Of a stretch of 63,641 nt of DNA, positions 25,598 to 34,389 are shown piece by piece. This stretch comes from Pseudomonas sp. ok272 (GTDB lineage Bacteria > Pseudomonadota > Gammaproteobacteria > Pseudomonadales > Pseudomonadaceae), in contig NZ_FOCB01000020.1 of the NCBI RefSeq assembly GCF_900109995.1, positions 1-63,641 on the forward strand. The letters are read 5' to 3'. The notes beneath the pieces were generated by a model. That model searched no databases. It worked only from the letters and a program-made list of their open reading frames with translations, and was not told the origin of the DNA. The position numbers and the translations under genes are program-made. Numbering within the stretch: the first letter of the stretch is position 1; every line of letters starts with the position of its first letter.

Positions 25598-26467
25598 ATG
25601 AAACCGCTCACTCAGCTACTGCGTTTGTTCAGCCTCAGCCTGTTGCCGCTTCTGGTGACTCAACCCGCACTGGCCCAGGACACCCTGCGCATCGGCCTGA
25701 TCCCCTCTGAAGATTCACAGTCGATGATCACCAGCAGCCAGCAGGTGATTGCGGACCTTGAGCGCAAGCTCGGCATGCCGGTCAAACCCTTCGTGGCCAC
25801 CGACTACAACGGCGTGATCGAAGCCCTACGCGCCGGCAAGCTGGACGTGGCGTACCTCGGCCCGTTCTCCTACGTGCTGGCGCATGAAGTGGCCGGGGTC
25901 GACGCCTTTGCCGTGGCGGTCACCAAAAAGGCCGGCAAGAGCGCCTACCACAGCCAGATCGTGGCGCGCCGCGACAGCGGCATCAACACCCTGGCCGACC
26001 TCAAGGGCCGCACGTTCGCCTTTGTCGACCCTACGTCGGCTTCCGGCCACCTGTTCCCCAAGGCCGGTATCGAGCGTGCGGGCTACGTACCCGACGCTCT
26101 GTTTTCGCGGGTGATCTTCTCCGGCTCCCACGACGCCAGCCTCCTGGCGGTGGTCAACCACAAGGTCGATGCCGCCGCCGTGGCCGACCGGATCTTCGCC
26201 TCGGCAGTCGCGAGCGGGCAGGTCAAGCCGGACGAACTGCAGGTGGTCTGGTCCTCGCCCGATATCCCGGAGTCACCGATGGTCTGGCGCAGCAACCTGG
26301 ACCCGGTCCTCAAGCAAAAGATCGCCGAGTCGCTGGCCTCGATCAAGGACGTGCCATGGGGCGACCAGGGCATGCTCAATGGTTTCCAACCCACCACCGA
26401 CGCGGCCTATGACGTGGTGCGCGAGACGGCCAAGGTGCTTAAGCTCGACTTGCGGAGCCTGAAATGA
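25598..26467 (+). CDS. phnD: Phosphonate-type ABC binding protein
   Basis: 289 residues with a signal peptide (LLRLFSLSLLPLLVTQPALAQ) and the PhnD fold signature: LRIGLIPSEDSQSM, VKPFVATDYNGVIEALRAGK, LDVAYLGPFSYVLA, FAFVDPTSASGHLFPKAGI. PhnD family proteins bind phosphonates, phosphite or related oxyanions in the periplasm. Stop overlaps the phnC start as ATGA. No C-P lyase genes are nearby, so the true ligand is open. Confidence 0.88.
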   Translation: MKPLTQLLRLFSLSLLPLLVTQPALAQDTLRIGLIPSEDSQSMITSSQQVIADLERKLGMPVKPFVATDYNGVIEALRAGKLDVAYLGPFSYVLAHEVAGVDAFAVAVTKKAGKSAYHSQIVARRDSGINTLADLKGRTFAFVDPTSASGHLFPKAGIERAGYVPDALFSRVIFSGSHDASLLAVVNHKVDAAAVADRIFASAVASGQVKPDELQVVWSSPDIPESPMVWRSNLDPVLKQKIAESLASIKDVPWGDQGMLNGFQPTTDAAYDVVRETAKVLKLDLRSLK

Positions 26468-27261
26468 TCCGCGTCCAGCAACTGACCAAGCGCTACGGCG
26501 ACAACGCGGTGCTGCAGGGCATTGACCTGCAGATCGCGGCTGGGGAGTTCGTGGTGATCCTGGGGCAGTCCGGCGCGGGTAAGTCCACCTTGCTGCGCTG
26601 CATGAACCGCCTGGCCCGGGCCGACAGTGGGGTGCTGGACATCGCCGGGATCGATGCGATGCAGGCCGGTGACCAGCGCAACCTGCGGCGCCAGGTGGCG
26701 ATGATCTTCCAGCATCACAACGTGGTGCCGCGCCTGTCGGTGCTCAAGAACGTGTTGACCGGGCGCCTGGGCTCGGTGTCCAGCCTGGGCTCGTTGCTGC
26801 AACTGTTCAGCCGGGCCGACGTGGCCCTGGCCATGGATTGCCTGCGCCGCGTGGAGTTGGAACACAAGGCCCCCGCGCGCACCGACTCGTTGTCCGGTGG
26901 GCAGAAGCAGCGGGTGGGCATCGCCCGGGCCTTGGCCCAGCGGCCCAAGGTGATCCTGGCCGATGAACCGGTGGCCAGCCTCGATCCCAAGACCGCGCGA
27001 CTGGTCATGCAGTACCTGCGCGATGCCACCCGGCAACTGGGCATCACCGTGGTGTGCAACCTGCATCAGGTCGACCTGGCCTGTGAGTTTGGCGACCGCA
27101 TCGTCGGCCTGGCCCACGGCCGCCTGGTGTTCGACGGCAACCGGGACACCCTCGATGCCGCCGCCCAGCAGCGCATTTACGCGGGCGCCGAGTCGGTTCA
27201 CGGCGACCCGCTCGATGCGCTGCCAATTGCCTTGCGCTACGCCAACGGGAGCCCCGCTTGA
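26464..27261 (+). CDS. phnC: Phosphonate-type ABC ATPase
   Basis: 265 residues: Walker A GQSGAGKST, Q-loop FQHHNVVPRLSVLKNVLTGR (typical PhnC wording), signature LSGGQKQRVGIARAL, Walker B VILADEPVASLD. Energises the importer formed with PhnE. Overlaps phnD by four bases and phnE by one. Confidence 0.92.
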   Translation: MIRVQQLTKRYGDNAVLQGIDLQIAAGEFVVILGQSGAGKSTLLRCMNRLARADSGVLDIAGIDAMQAGDQRNLRRQVAMIFQHHNVVPRLSVLKNVLTGRLGSVSSLGSLLQLFSRADVALAMDCLRRVELEHKAPARTDSLSGGQKQRVGIARALAQRPKVILADEPVASLDPKTARLVMQYLRDATRQLGITVVCNLHQVDLACEFGDRIVGLAHGRLVFDGNRDTLDAAAQQRIYAGAESVHGDPLDALPIALRYANGSPA

Positions 27262-28082
27262 TGAATACGCCACGCGGTTATCAATGGATGGTCGACACCC
27301 CCGACACGGCCCGGGGCTGGTGGCGCACCGGTGTCCTGGTGCTGGTGGTCCTGGGCGTGCTGCACTGGAGTGCCGAAGGCGCGCAATTGAGTTGGGGCGA
27401 GTTGAGCCAGGGCTTGCCGCAAATCGGCGACTTCATCCAGCGCTCGCTGCCGCCGGACCTGAGCATCTTGCCCAAACTGTGGCAGCCCGCGGTCGAGACC
27501 TTGCAGATCGCCCTGTGGGGCACGTTGCTCGGGGTGGTGCTGGCGGTGCCGCTGGCGTTCCTCGCGGCGCGCAACCTGCACGGCAATCGCTGGCTGTATG
27601 CCGGGACGCGGCAACTGCTGAACGTGATCCGCAGCATCAACGAGCTGATCCTGGCCCTGGTGTTCGTCTCGGCCGTTGGCCTGGGACCGTTCCCCGGTGT
27701 ACTGGCCTTGGCCCTGCATGGCGTGGGGATGCTCGGCAAGTTCTTCGCCGACAGCATCGAGGAGATCGACCAGGGCCCCATCGAAGCCTTGCAGGCCACC
27801 GGCGCACGGCCGCTGCAGGTGATTGTGTTTGGCGTATTGCCCCAAGTGATCACGGCCTGGATCGCGGTGCTGCTGTACCGCTTTGAAGTCAACCTGCGCT
27901 CGGCCACGGTGCTGGGCATGGTCGGCGCCGGGGGCCTGGGCTTTGAACTGGTCGGCAGCCTGAAGCTGTTCCGCTATCAGGAAACGGCCACCTGCATCCT
28001 GGTGATTACCGTGATGGTGGTCCTCGCGGACCTGGTGTCCAGCCACTTGCGCCGGCGCATTCAAGGCGACCACCGACCATGA
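27261..28082 (+). CDS. phnE: Phosphonate-type ABC permease
   Basis: 273 residues, about six transmembrane helices, with the PhnE core: TLQIALWGTLLGVVLAVPLA, RNLHGNRWLYAGTRQLLNVI, RSINELILALVFVSAVGLGP, and the EAA loop EALQATGARPLQVIVFGVLP. ATG at 27261 shares its A with the phnC TGA, so expression is coupled. Confidence 0.92.
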   Translation: MNTPRGYQWMVDTPDTARGWWRTGVLVLVVLGVLHWSAEGAQLSWGELSQGLPQIGDFIQRSLPPDLSILPKLWQPAVETLQIALWGTLLGVVLAVPLAFLAARNLHGNRWLYAGTRQLLNVIRSINELILALVFVSAVGLGPFPGVLALALHGVGMLGKFFADSIEEIDQGPIEALQATGARPLQVIVFGVLPQVITAWIAVLLYRFEVNLRSATVLGMVGAGGLGFELVGSLKLFRYQETATCILVITVMVVLADLVSSHLRRRIQGDHRP

Positions 28083-28111
28083 CCATTGCGCAACACACCA
28101 AGGAGACCTGC

Positions 28112-29203
28112 ATGCCTGGCCACTTCCATAACCCGGTTGCGACCTGCTTCGGCAGCGGCAGCCTGCAGCACCTGCGCACCTTGACCGAGGCCCGGACGGT
28201 GGCCTTGGTGACCTTCGCCGAGGCCCGGAGCCTGGGGCTGGTGGATCGGGTCAAACACCTGCTGGGCGAGCGCCTGGTCTACATCATCGAAGACGTGCAA
28301 CCCAACCCCGATGTCGCTCAACTGCGCGGCACCTACGAGCGGTTCTGGGCCGAGGCGGGGGACTGCGACATGGTCATCGCCCTGGGCGGCGGCAGTGCCA
28401 TCGACACGGCCAAGGCGTTGATCGTCGGCACCGCGTCCGGCCAGTTCGATGAGTTGCTGGGGCTGCTGGCCCTCGGGGAGTCTTTTGTCCCGGTGCGCAG
28501 CAAAGCGCTGATCGCCGTGCCCACCACCGCCGGCACCGGCAGCGAAGTGACGCCCTGGGCGACCCTTTGGGATACCGGGCAGCAGAAGAAGTACTCACTG
28601 CACCTGCCTTGTACGTGGCCGGTGGCGGCGATTGTCGACCCGGACCTGATGCTCACCGTGCCGGCGGGCGTTACCGTGTCGACCGGGCTGGATGCGTTGT
28701 CCCATGCGTTGGAGGCGATCTGGAATGTGAATGCCAATCCGTTGTCGGACACCTTCGCGGTGTCGGCCATCGAAGACATCCTCGATTGTTTGCCGTCATT
28801 GCGCGCCGATTTGGGTTGCAAGGTGTTGCGTGGGCGCATGGCGTTGGCGGCGCTCAAGGCGGGGATGGCCTTTTCCAATACCAAGACGGCCTTGGCGCAT
28901 TCGATTTCCTATGAGATGACGTTGCGCCACGGTGTGCCCCATGGGATTGCCTGTTCGTTCAGTTTGCCGCTGGTGTTGGGGTTGGCGTGGGGACGCGACC
29001 GGGGCCGCGATCAGGTGTTGCAGCGGGTGTTTGGCGACGATCTGGGGCAGGCTCAGGCGCGGTTGCGTGGTTTTTTGCATGGCTTGGGGGTGAAGACGGA
29101 GTTTGCTGATTACGGTGTGCCTGAGGCCGAGGCGCGGGCGATGATTGCTAGCGCGTTGCAGGGCGCGCGGGGGAAGAATTTCATTGGTGCGCAGGCGGCC
29201 TGA
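28112..29203 (+). CDS. Iron-type alcohol dehydrogenase (phosphonoacetaldehyde-reductase-like)
   Basis: 363 residues of the group III metal-dependent alcohol dehydrogenase family: IALGGGSAIDTAKAL (NAD loop), AVPTTAGTGSEVTPWATLWD, and metal ligands D/H in STGLDALSHALEAIW, and in the later region TLRHGVPHGIACSF. Start ATG 28112 is favoured by AGGAG seven bases upstream; the alternative at 28079 overlaps phnE. Being the last gene of a PhnDCE-type operon suggests it reduces an aldehyde derived from a phosphonate, as PhpC does; this is inference. Confidence 0.82.
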   Translation: MPGHFHNPVATCFGSGSLQHLRTLTEARTVALVTFAEARSLGLVDRVKHLLGERLVYIIEDVQPNPDVAQLRGTYERFWAEAGDCDMVIALGGGSAIDTAKALIVGTASGQFDELLGLLALGESFVPVRSKALIAVPTTAGTGSEVTPWATLWDTGQQKKYSLHLPCTWPVAAIVDPDLMLTVPAGVTVSTGLDALSHALEAIWNVNANPLSDTFAVSAIEDILDCLPSLRADLGCKVLRGRMALAALKAGMAFSNTKTALAHSISYEMTLRHGVPHGIACSFSLPLVLGLAWGRDRGRDQVLQRVFGDDLGQAQARLRGFLHGLGVKTEFADYGVPEAEARAMIASALQGARGKNFIGAQAA

Positions 29204-29213
29204 TAGGCGGCTT

Positions 29214-29564
29214 GGTTCTGGCGGGTGGTGTACATATCCGTTGCTGCAGGTGTGGCTACTGTTGGTTTCGCCCTGACGGTCGAGTTCCTTTTGTCAAACG
29301 CCACAAAAGGAACCAAAAAGTCTCGCCCCGAGCGTTCGGCCCCTCGCTAAGGCTCGGGGTTCCTTCGCTACGGTATCCCTCTGGGGTATTGCCCTCCGGT
29401 TTGCTTCGCTGCACCTCCATGCAATGTGTTCGACTGCGTCGAACGGCGCTTCGCGCCAGTCCCCAGAGGCATACCTCCGCTCAGCCTGCCGATGGGGCGG
29501 GTGGATCAAGAGCCAGATCAAGATCAAGAGCTGCAGGCGAGCTAACGCTCGGCCTGTTGAGTGG
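29214..29564 (+). repeat. Dispersed ~350-bp repeat, copy A
   Basis: This stretch matches 48769-49131 in the same orientation over its whole length with scattered substitutions, including shared phrases such as CTTTTGTCAAACGCCACAAA, GCTTCGCTGCACCTCCATGC and AATGTGTTCGACTGCGTCGA. It ends in both places with GGCCTGTTGAGTGG. Open frames across it are not conserved as proteins between copies (different frames and starts), so I treat it as a non-coding repeat. Stem-loop potential is high, for example GTTCGACTGCGTCGAAC. Confidence 0.85.
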
Positions 29565-29600
29565 TGAAGGGCGGAGTGGGGTGGTTGGGTGTACCCAGAT

Positions 29601-29705
29601 CCCTTGTGGGAGCGGGCTTGCTCGCGAAGACGGTGTGTCAGCCGGCCTGTCTCTGACGGACGTACATCAATCCCTTGTGGGAGCGAGCCCGCTCGCGAAG
29701 ACGGC
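29601..29705 (+). repeat. REP arms with 71-bp spacing
   Basis: CCCTTGTGGGAGCG recurs at 29601 and 29672, a 71-bp step, each followed by a GCTCGCGAAGACGG arm. The same 71-bp period is seen at 48573-48757, next to the other copy of the dispersed repeat. Confidence 0.75.
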
Positions 29706-29715
29706 CTACCCGTTT

Positions 29716-30327
29716 TCACCCCTTCGGCACCCGCCACAGGTACCACGCGGCGACGGTGCGGTGGGGGCTCCAGGTGTGGCCCAGGTCGATCATGTGTTGG
29801 CGGCTGAGGGGTTGCGCCAGGCCCTTGAGGCGGCGGTAGCCGTCGCGTACGCCGAAGTCGTCGGCGGGCAGGATGTCCGGGCGTTCCAGGGTGTAGATCA
29901 GCAGCATTTCCACGGTCCAGCGGCCGACGCCACGCAGTTGCGTCAGGCGGGTGATCAGTGAGTGGTCGTCCATGGCCTGGGCGGTGGGGTGGTCGGGTAC
30001 GGTGCCGTCGAGTGTGGCTTGGGCGATGCCATGCAAGGTGTTGATCTTGCGCGCCGAGAAGCCACAGGTACGCAGCCGCTCGGTGTCGCTGTCGAGCAGT
30101 TGTGCGGGTGTGGGGAAGGTCTGTCCGGGGAAGAGTGCGAGCAAGCGCCCGACGATCGCATCACCGGCGCGGGCATGCAGTTGTTGGTAGGCGATGGCGC
30201 GGACCAAGGCCTGGTAAGGGTCGCGGGTTGGCTTGGGTTCGTGCCGGCAAGGACCGATGGCCGCGACATGCCGTGCCCAGTCATCGTCAATGGAGGCCAG
30301 GAAGTGGCTGGCGAGTTCGTAGGGCAT
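29716..30327 (-). CDS. DNA-3-methyladenine glycosylase, AlkA-like (HhH-GPD)
   Basis: 203 residues without the AlkA N-terminal domain. The helix-hairpin-helix is seen in TQLRGVGRWTVEMLLIYTLE and the catalytic aspartate in ILPADDFGVRDGY. RAIAYQQLHARAGDAIVGRL is the typical earlier helix. It excises alkylated purines in base excision repair. ATG at 30327. Compact HhH-GPD glycosylases of this size are frequent in Pseudomonas. Confidence 0.88.
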   Translation of the reverse strand: MPYELASHFLASIDDDWARHVAAIGPCRHEPKPTRDPYQALVRAIAYQQLHARAGDAIVGRLLALFPGQTFPTPAQLLDSDTERLRTCGFSARKINTLHGIAQATLDGTVPDHPTAQAMDDHSLITRLTQLRGVGRWTVEMLLIYTLERPDILPADDFGVRDGYRRLKGLAQPLSRQHMIDLGHTWSPHRTVAAWYLWRVPKG

Positions 30328-30428
30328 GGGCAGTCCGAATGAGCCGTTTGGGGCGCGGTGAGTAGATTAGTCGTCTATCGACGGCGTCGCACCCGGTGGC
30401 TTGCGGTTGAACAGGCGGCAGCCGGGCT

Positions 30429-31469
30429 TCAATGTCGGTGCCGGTGATGGATGTCCGGGAAGTGCGGGTGGCTGTGGCGGATCGGCAAATGCTGATGCTC
30501 ATGGCTATGGGGCTCGGTCCCGTCCCACTCGAATGCATGCTCGTGTTGGTGGTGTTCATCGTGCACGTGCCGATGGCTATGGATCAGGGGCGCGTGCTGG
30601 TGTTCGTGGGTATGGTTCTCCAGCAGGTGAATTGACACCCCAACGGCCATCAGCAGTGCCGCGATGCCGAAGGTCAGCGACACCGGTTCGCCCAGGATCA
30701 GGATGGCCATGGCTGCGCCTAGAAAGGGCGCGGTGGAGAAATAGGCCCCGGTGCGGGCCGTGCCCAGGCCACGCAAGGCCAGGACAAACAACACCAGGCT
30801 GATCCCATAGCCCAGGAAGCCAACGGTGAAGGTCGGCAGTAACGTGGCGATCCCCGGCAGTTTGGCACCGAGTACGCCGGCAATGATGCAGTTGACCGAC
30901 CCCGCCGCCAGCCCCTTGGTGGCGGCGATGAACAGCGCATCGGAGGCCGAGACGTTGCGGGTCAGGTTGTTGTCGATGGCCCAGCAGGCGCACGCCAGGG
31001 CGATGGCCAGCGGTCCGATCCAGCTGTGCGCCTGCGCAGGGCCCTGGGGCCAGGCCAGGATCACGCCGCCGGCAACGATCGCCAGCATGCCGAGTACGAT
31101 GCGTCGGTCAGCATTTTCCTTGAACACCAGCCAGGCCAGCACGGCCGTCAGCACCGACTCCAGGTTGAGCATCAGCGAGGCACTCGCCGCCGACGTGCGC
31201 GTCAGGCCGTACATCAGGGCCACCGGCCCCAACACGCCGCCAAACACGATGGCGCCGATCAGCCACGGCCATTCGCGGGGTTGCAAGCCGCTGGCCTGCC
31301 AGCCGCGGTCGCGGATCAGGCGCACCACGATCAAGCCCAGGCCACTGCCCAGATAGAGCAGGCCAGCCAACAACACAGGCGAAACGCCCACGCCCAGCGC
31401 CTTCGCCAGTGGCGTGCTGGCGCCAAACAGTGCCGCGGCGCCCAGGGCGTAGAACACGCTGGTATTCAT
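30429..31469 (-). CDS. EamA/DMT transporter with histidine-rich C-terminal tail
   Basis: 346 residues. Residues 1-280 form a ten-helix drug/metabolite transporter with two EamA repeats (FYALGAAALFGASTPLAKAL; VASEDR-like second half starting WIGPLAIALACACWAIDNNL). Residues 282-346 are a soluble tail with 23 histidines in 65 residues, e.g. NHTHEHQH, HVHDEHHQHEH and HHRHRH at the very end. Such tails bind Ni, Co or Zn, suggesting a metal-related exporter, or a metal-sensing role; inference only. Ten bases downstream of the SnoaL-like gene, probably co-transcribed. Confidence 0.85.
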   Translation of the reverse strand: MNTSVFYALGAAALFGASTPLAKALGVGVSPVLLAGLLYLGSGLGLIVVRLIRDRGWQASGLQPREWPWLIGAIVFGGVLGPVALMYGLTRTSAASASLMLNLESVLTAVLAWLVFKENADRRIVLGMLAIVAGGVILAWPQGPAQAHSWIGPLAIALACACWAIDNNLTRNVSASDALFIAATKGLAAGSVNCIIAGVLGAKLPGIATLLPTFTVGFLGYGISLVLFVLALRGLGTARTGAYFSTAPFLGAAMAILILGEPVSLTFGIAALLMAVGVSIHLLENHTHEHQHAPLIHSHRHVHDEHHQHEHAFEWDGTEPHSHEHQHLPIRHSHPHFPDIHHRHRH

Positions 31470-31478
31470 AGCGCTCGA

Positions 31479-31913
31479 TTACCGTTGAGGTGTGCTGGAC
31501 GCCAGGTACGCGCCCAGACGACGGCCCATCTCTTCACCCAGCGCCTGCAAGCCGCTCATGGGGCGGACCATCACTTCAAACTCGACAATCTTGCCCTGTT
31601 CATTGAAGCGGATCATGTCGATGCCCTTGAGTTGCTTGCCGCCGACCGTGGCGCTGAACTCCAGCACCACGTCCAGCCCGTCGGCGCTCGCCAGTTCACG
31701 GTGGTAGGCGAAGTCCTGGAACACCTGGCTCACGGTGTTGAGGATCATCGACACCACCGGCGCGCCCGGGTACGGCGTGTGGGCCATGGGCGAGCGGAAC
31801 ACGGCGTTCGGGTCCAGCAACGAGGGCAGGGCGCCGAGGTCGCCGGTGGCGATCATCGTGTGCCATTGCTGCAAGGCCGCGGCGGCCTTGGGGTGCAGTT
31901 TCAGTTCGGACAT
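31479..31913 (-). CDS. SnoaL/NTF2-like protein
   Basis: 144 residues with an NTF2-like cone fold pattern: WHTMIATGDLGALPSLLDPN at the start and IDMIRFNEQGKIVEFEVMVR near the end. Members are small hydrolases, isomerases or ligand-binding proteins; function here is unknown. ATG at 31913 has GAGG upstream; an earlier start would add 26 unlike residues. Divergent from cntA. Confidence 0.8.
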   Translation of the reverse strand: MSELKLHPKAAAALQQWHTMIATGDLGALPSLLDPNAVFRSPMAHTPYPGAPVVSMILNTVSQVFQDFAYHRELASADGLDVVLEFSATVGGKQLKGIDMIRFNEQGKIVEFEVMVRPMSGLQALGEEMGRRLGAYLASSTPQR

Positions 31914-32020
31914 GGTCGAACCTCGGGTTTTTGTTGTGGAGGACCTGGCCGGCATCGTAGCGCGATCCTTGACCAAATGATCGACAGCCATTGCGTTGCG
32001 GGAAGTATTTTGCGAGCATC

Positions 32021-32058
32021 TTGTAAACCAATAGTTTCTGTTAGCTATGGGTTTACAA
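32021..32058. promoter_or_regulatory. Candidate cntA operator (38-bp dyad)
   Basis: TTGTAAACC (32021-32029) pairs with GGTTTACAA (32050-32058), and the inner ATAG (32031-32034) with CTAT (32045-32048), all about one centre at 32039.5. Thirteen of fourteen positions per arm pair. It lies 22 bases upstream of the cntA start. Confidence 0.6.
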
Positions 32059-32059
32059 A

Positions 32060-32067
32060 AACAACAA
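32060..32067 (+). promoter_or_regulatory. Crc/Hfq-type CA motif before cntA
   Basis: AACAACAA lies immediately upstream of the AGAGG ribosome binding site of cntA. It fits the AAnAAnAA target of Hfq/Crc, by which Pseudomonas represses translation of catabolic genes when preferred carbon sources are present. Confidence 0.55.
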
Positions 32068-32080
32068 AGAGGATGCCATC

Positions 32081-33202
32081 GTGAGTACCATCGCCAAGCT
32101 GCCTGCCGGTTTTTGTGACAACCACGACGAGGCCTTCACCCTGCCCGCGGCGTACTACACGCAGCCAGAAGTGTTCGAGCGCGAAAGGGCAGCGATCTTC
32201 GCCAAAAGCTGGATCTGCATCGGCCACGGCAGCGAAGTCGCTGAGAACAACGCCTACATCACCCGCGAAGTGGCGGGCGAAAGCCTCATCGTCGTGCGCG
32301 GTCGCGATGGGCAGTTGCGCGCGTTCTACAACGTGTGCCCGCACCGTGGCCATCAACTGCTGACGGGGAGTGGCAAGGCCAGGAACGTCATCACCTGCCC
32401 TTATCACGCCTGGGCGTTCAAGCTCGATGGCGAACTGGCCCACGCGCGCAACTGCGAGAACGTGGTCAATTTCGACAAGGACAACGCCAGCCTGGTGCAA
32501 CTGCGGGTCGAGGCGTACGCCGGTTTTATCTTCATCAACATGGACAACGACGCCGGCTCGGTGGAAGCGCAACTGCCCGGTCTTGAGGCCAGCATGCGCG
32601 CCGCCTGCCCGGTGATCGACGACCTGCACCTGGCGGCGCGGTTTGTCAGTGATACGGCGGCCAACTGGAAGTCCATCGTCGACAACTACCAGGAGTGCTA
32701 CCACTGCGCGCCGGCCCATCCGGGGTTCTCCGATTCGGTGGATGTCAGCCAGTACACCCACACGCTGCACCCCAACTGGTCGGTGCAGCGTGGGGTGGCC
32801 AAGTCTTCCGAGCGCTCGTTCACCTTCGATGAGTCGGGCACGGGCGGCCAGTACGCCGGCTACTGGATCTGGCCGTGCAGCATGTTCAACATGCCACCGG
32901 GCGGCAACTTCATGACGGTGATCTACGAGTTTCCGGTGGACGCCAACACCACGCTGCAGCACTACGACATCTACTTCCTGAACAAGGACATCACCGCCGA
33001 GCAGCAGACGTTGATCGAGTGGTACCGGGACGTGTTCCGCCCCGAAGACCTGCGCCTGGTGGAGAGTGTGCAAAAGGGCCTCAAGTCCCGTGGTTATCGC
33101 GGCCAAGGGCGGATCATGACGGACCGCCAGCGCAGTGGCCTGAGCGAGCACGGTATCGCCCACTTCCACAACCTCATCGCCCGCACCCAGCACACTGGCT
33201 GA
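32081..33202 (+). CDS. cntA: Carnitine monooxygenase, oxygenase subunit (CntA/YeaW)
   Basis: Rieske oxygenase that cleaves L-carnitine to trimethylamine and malic semialdehyde. The 373-residue protein is closely CntA-like by eye. The Rieske ligands fall at C86, H88 (NVCPHRGH), C106 and H109 (TCPYHAWAF); the mononuclear iron ligands at H208, H213 and D323; and the bridging E205 (YQECYHCAPAH) that distinguishes CntA from dioxygenases with aspartate there. These numbers agree with the described enzyme. GTG start at 32081 with AGAGG eight bases upstream. The reductase follows 61 bases on. Confidence 0.9.
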   Translation: MSTIAKLPAGFCDNHDEAFTLPAAYYTQPEVFERERAAIFAKSWICIGHGSEVAENNAYITREVAGESLIVVRGRDGQLRAFYNVCPHRGHQLLTGSGKARNVITCPYHAWAFKLDGELAHARNCENVVNFDKDNASLVQLRVEAYAGFIFINMDNDAGSVEAQLPGLEASMRAACPVIDDLHLAARFVSDTAANWKSIVDNYQECYHCAPAHPGFSDSVDVSQYTHTLHPNWSVQRGVAKSSERSFTFDESGTGGQYAGYWIWPCSMFNMPPGGNFMTVIYEFPVDANTTLQHYDIYFLNKDITAEQQTLIEWYRDVFRPEDLRLVESVQKGLKSRGYRGQGRIMTDRQRSGLSEHGIAHFHNLIARTQHTG

Positions 33203-33263
33203 GCCGGGTGGATGTCCCTCGAGCGCCGGTCGGTGGCGCTCATTGCTGTGAGTGAGGTGAGTG

Positions 33264-34235
33264 ATGGTCAATCCCTATGCGTTGTTCGCCGTGAAGGTGA
33301 TCGCGGTCGAACAGGCCGCCCCGCGGATCAAGCGGTTTACCCTGGCGCGTGAAGACGGCCAGGCACTGCCGGCCTTTACCGGCGGTAGTCACATCATCGT
33401 GCAGATGCAGGGCGCGGACGGGCGCCAGCACAGCAACGCTTACTCGTTGATGAGCGACCCCTTCGACACCCGCCATTACCAGATCGGCGTGCGGCTTGAG
33501 GAACAGTCCAAAGGCGGCTCGGCCTTCATGCACCAACAGGTGGCGGTGGGCAGTACGCTGATGATTTCCGCGCCCAACAACCTGTTCGCCCTCGACCCGG
33601 GCGCCCAGCGCCACGTGTTGATTGCCGGCGGGATCGGGATCACGCCGTTCCTGGCGCAGTTGTACGAGTTGCAGGCCAGCGGCGCCGACTATGAGCTGCA
33701 TTACGCGTTTCGCAGTCCGGAACACGGGGCGTTCCACCCTGAATTGGGCAACGGGCCGCATGCCGCGTGCACGCGGTTCTACATCGACAGCCTGGCCAGC
33801 CGACTGGATATCAAGGCCTTGATCGGCAGCCTGCCAGCGCACGCCCATGTCTACGTCTGCGGCCCACGGCCGTTGATCGAGGCGGTGATCGAGACGGCGC
33901 GCGACCTCGGGGTGGCGGATCAACGCGTGCACTGGGAACAGTTCGCCGCCGCCCCGATCACCGGCGGTGCGTTCACCGTGACCCTGGCGCGCTCCGGTGT
34001 CGAGTTGCGGGTCGAGGAGGGCATGAGCATTCTCCAGGCCATCGAGCAGGCCAAGGCGGCGACGGTCGAATGCCTGTGCCGCGAAGGTGTGTGCGGGACC
34101 TGCGAAACCCAGATCCTGCACGGTGAAGCCGAGCACCTGGACCAGTACTTCAGTGACGAGGAGAAGGCTGCGCAGAAAAGCCTGTTGATTTGCGTGTCAC
34201 GGGCCAAGGGCGCGTCGCTGGTATTGGACCTGTAG
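33264..34235 (+). CDS. cntB: Carnitine monooxygenase, reductase subunit (CntB/YeaX)
   Basis: 323 residues in the phthalate-dioxygenase-reductase order: FMN domain (FTGGSHIIVQM, HSNAYSLMSDP), NAD domain (LIAGGIGITPFLAQLYEL, VYVCGPRPLIEAV) and a C-terminal plant-type [2Fe-2S] domain (ECLCREGVCGTCET and a final cysteine in LLICVSRAKG). It passes electrons from NAD(P)H to CntA. ATG at 33264 has GAGG upstream. Confidence 0.9.
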   Translation: MVNPYALFAVKVIAVEQAAPRIKRFTLAREDGQALPAFTGGSHIIVQMQGADGRQHSNAYSLMSDPFDTRHYQIGVRLEEQSKGGSAFMHQQVAVGSTLMISAPNNLFALDPGAQRHVLIAGGIGITPFLAQLYELQASGADYELHYAFRSPEHGAFHPELGNGPHAACTRFYIDSLASRLDIKALIGSLPAHAHVYVCGPRPLIEAVIETARDLGVADQRVHWEQFAAAPITGGAFTVTLARSGVELRVEEGMSILQAIEQAKAATVECLCREGVCGTCETQILHGEAEHLDQYFSDEEKAAQKSLLICVSRAKGASLVLDL

Positions 34236-34389
34236 CCACAACAAAACATCTGCGCGCTACTCCCTCAATCGGTACGCCGGGGGATTTCCTGCGCCTGGCG
34301 CCGCGAAAAGTTGCTAAATTGGCGCCTCGCTGCGCATCGCCCGCCGTTTTGGCCCGGCACCGCACAAGGATTTGAGTTAGGGCCGTTCA

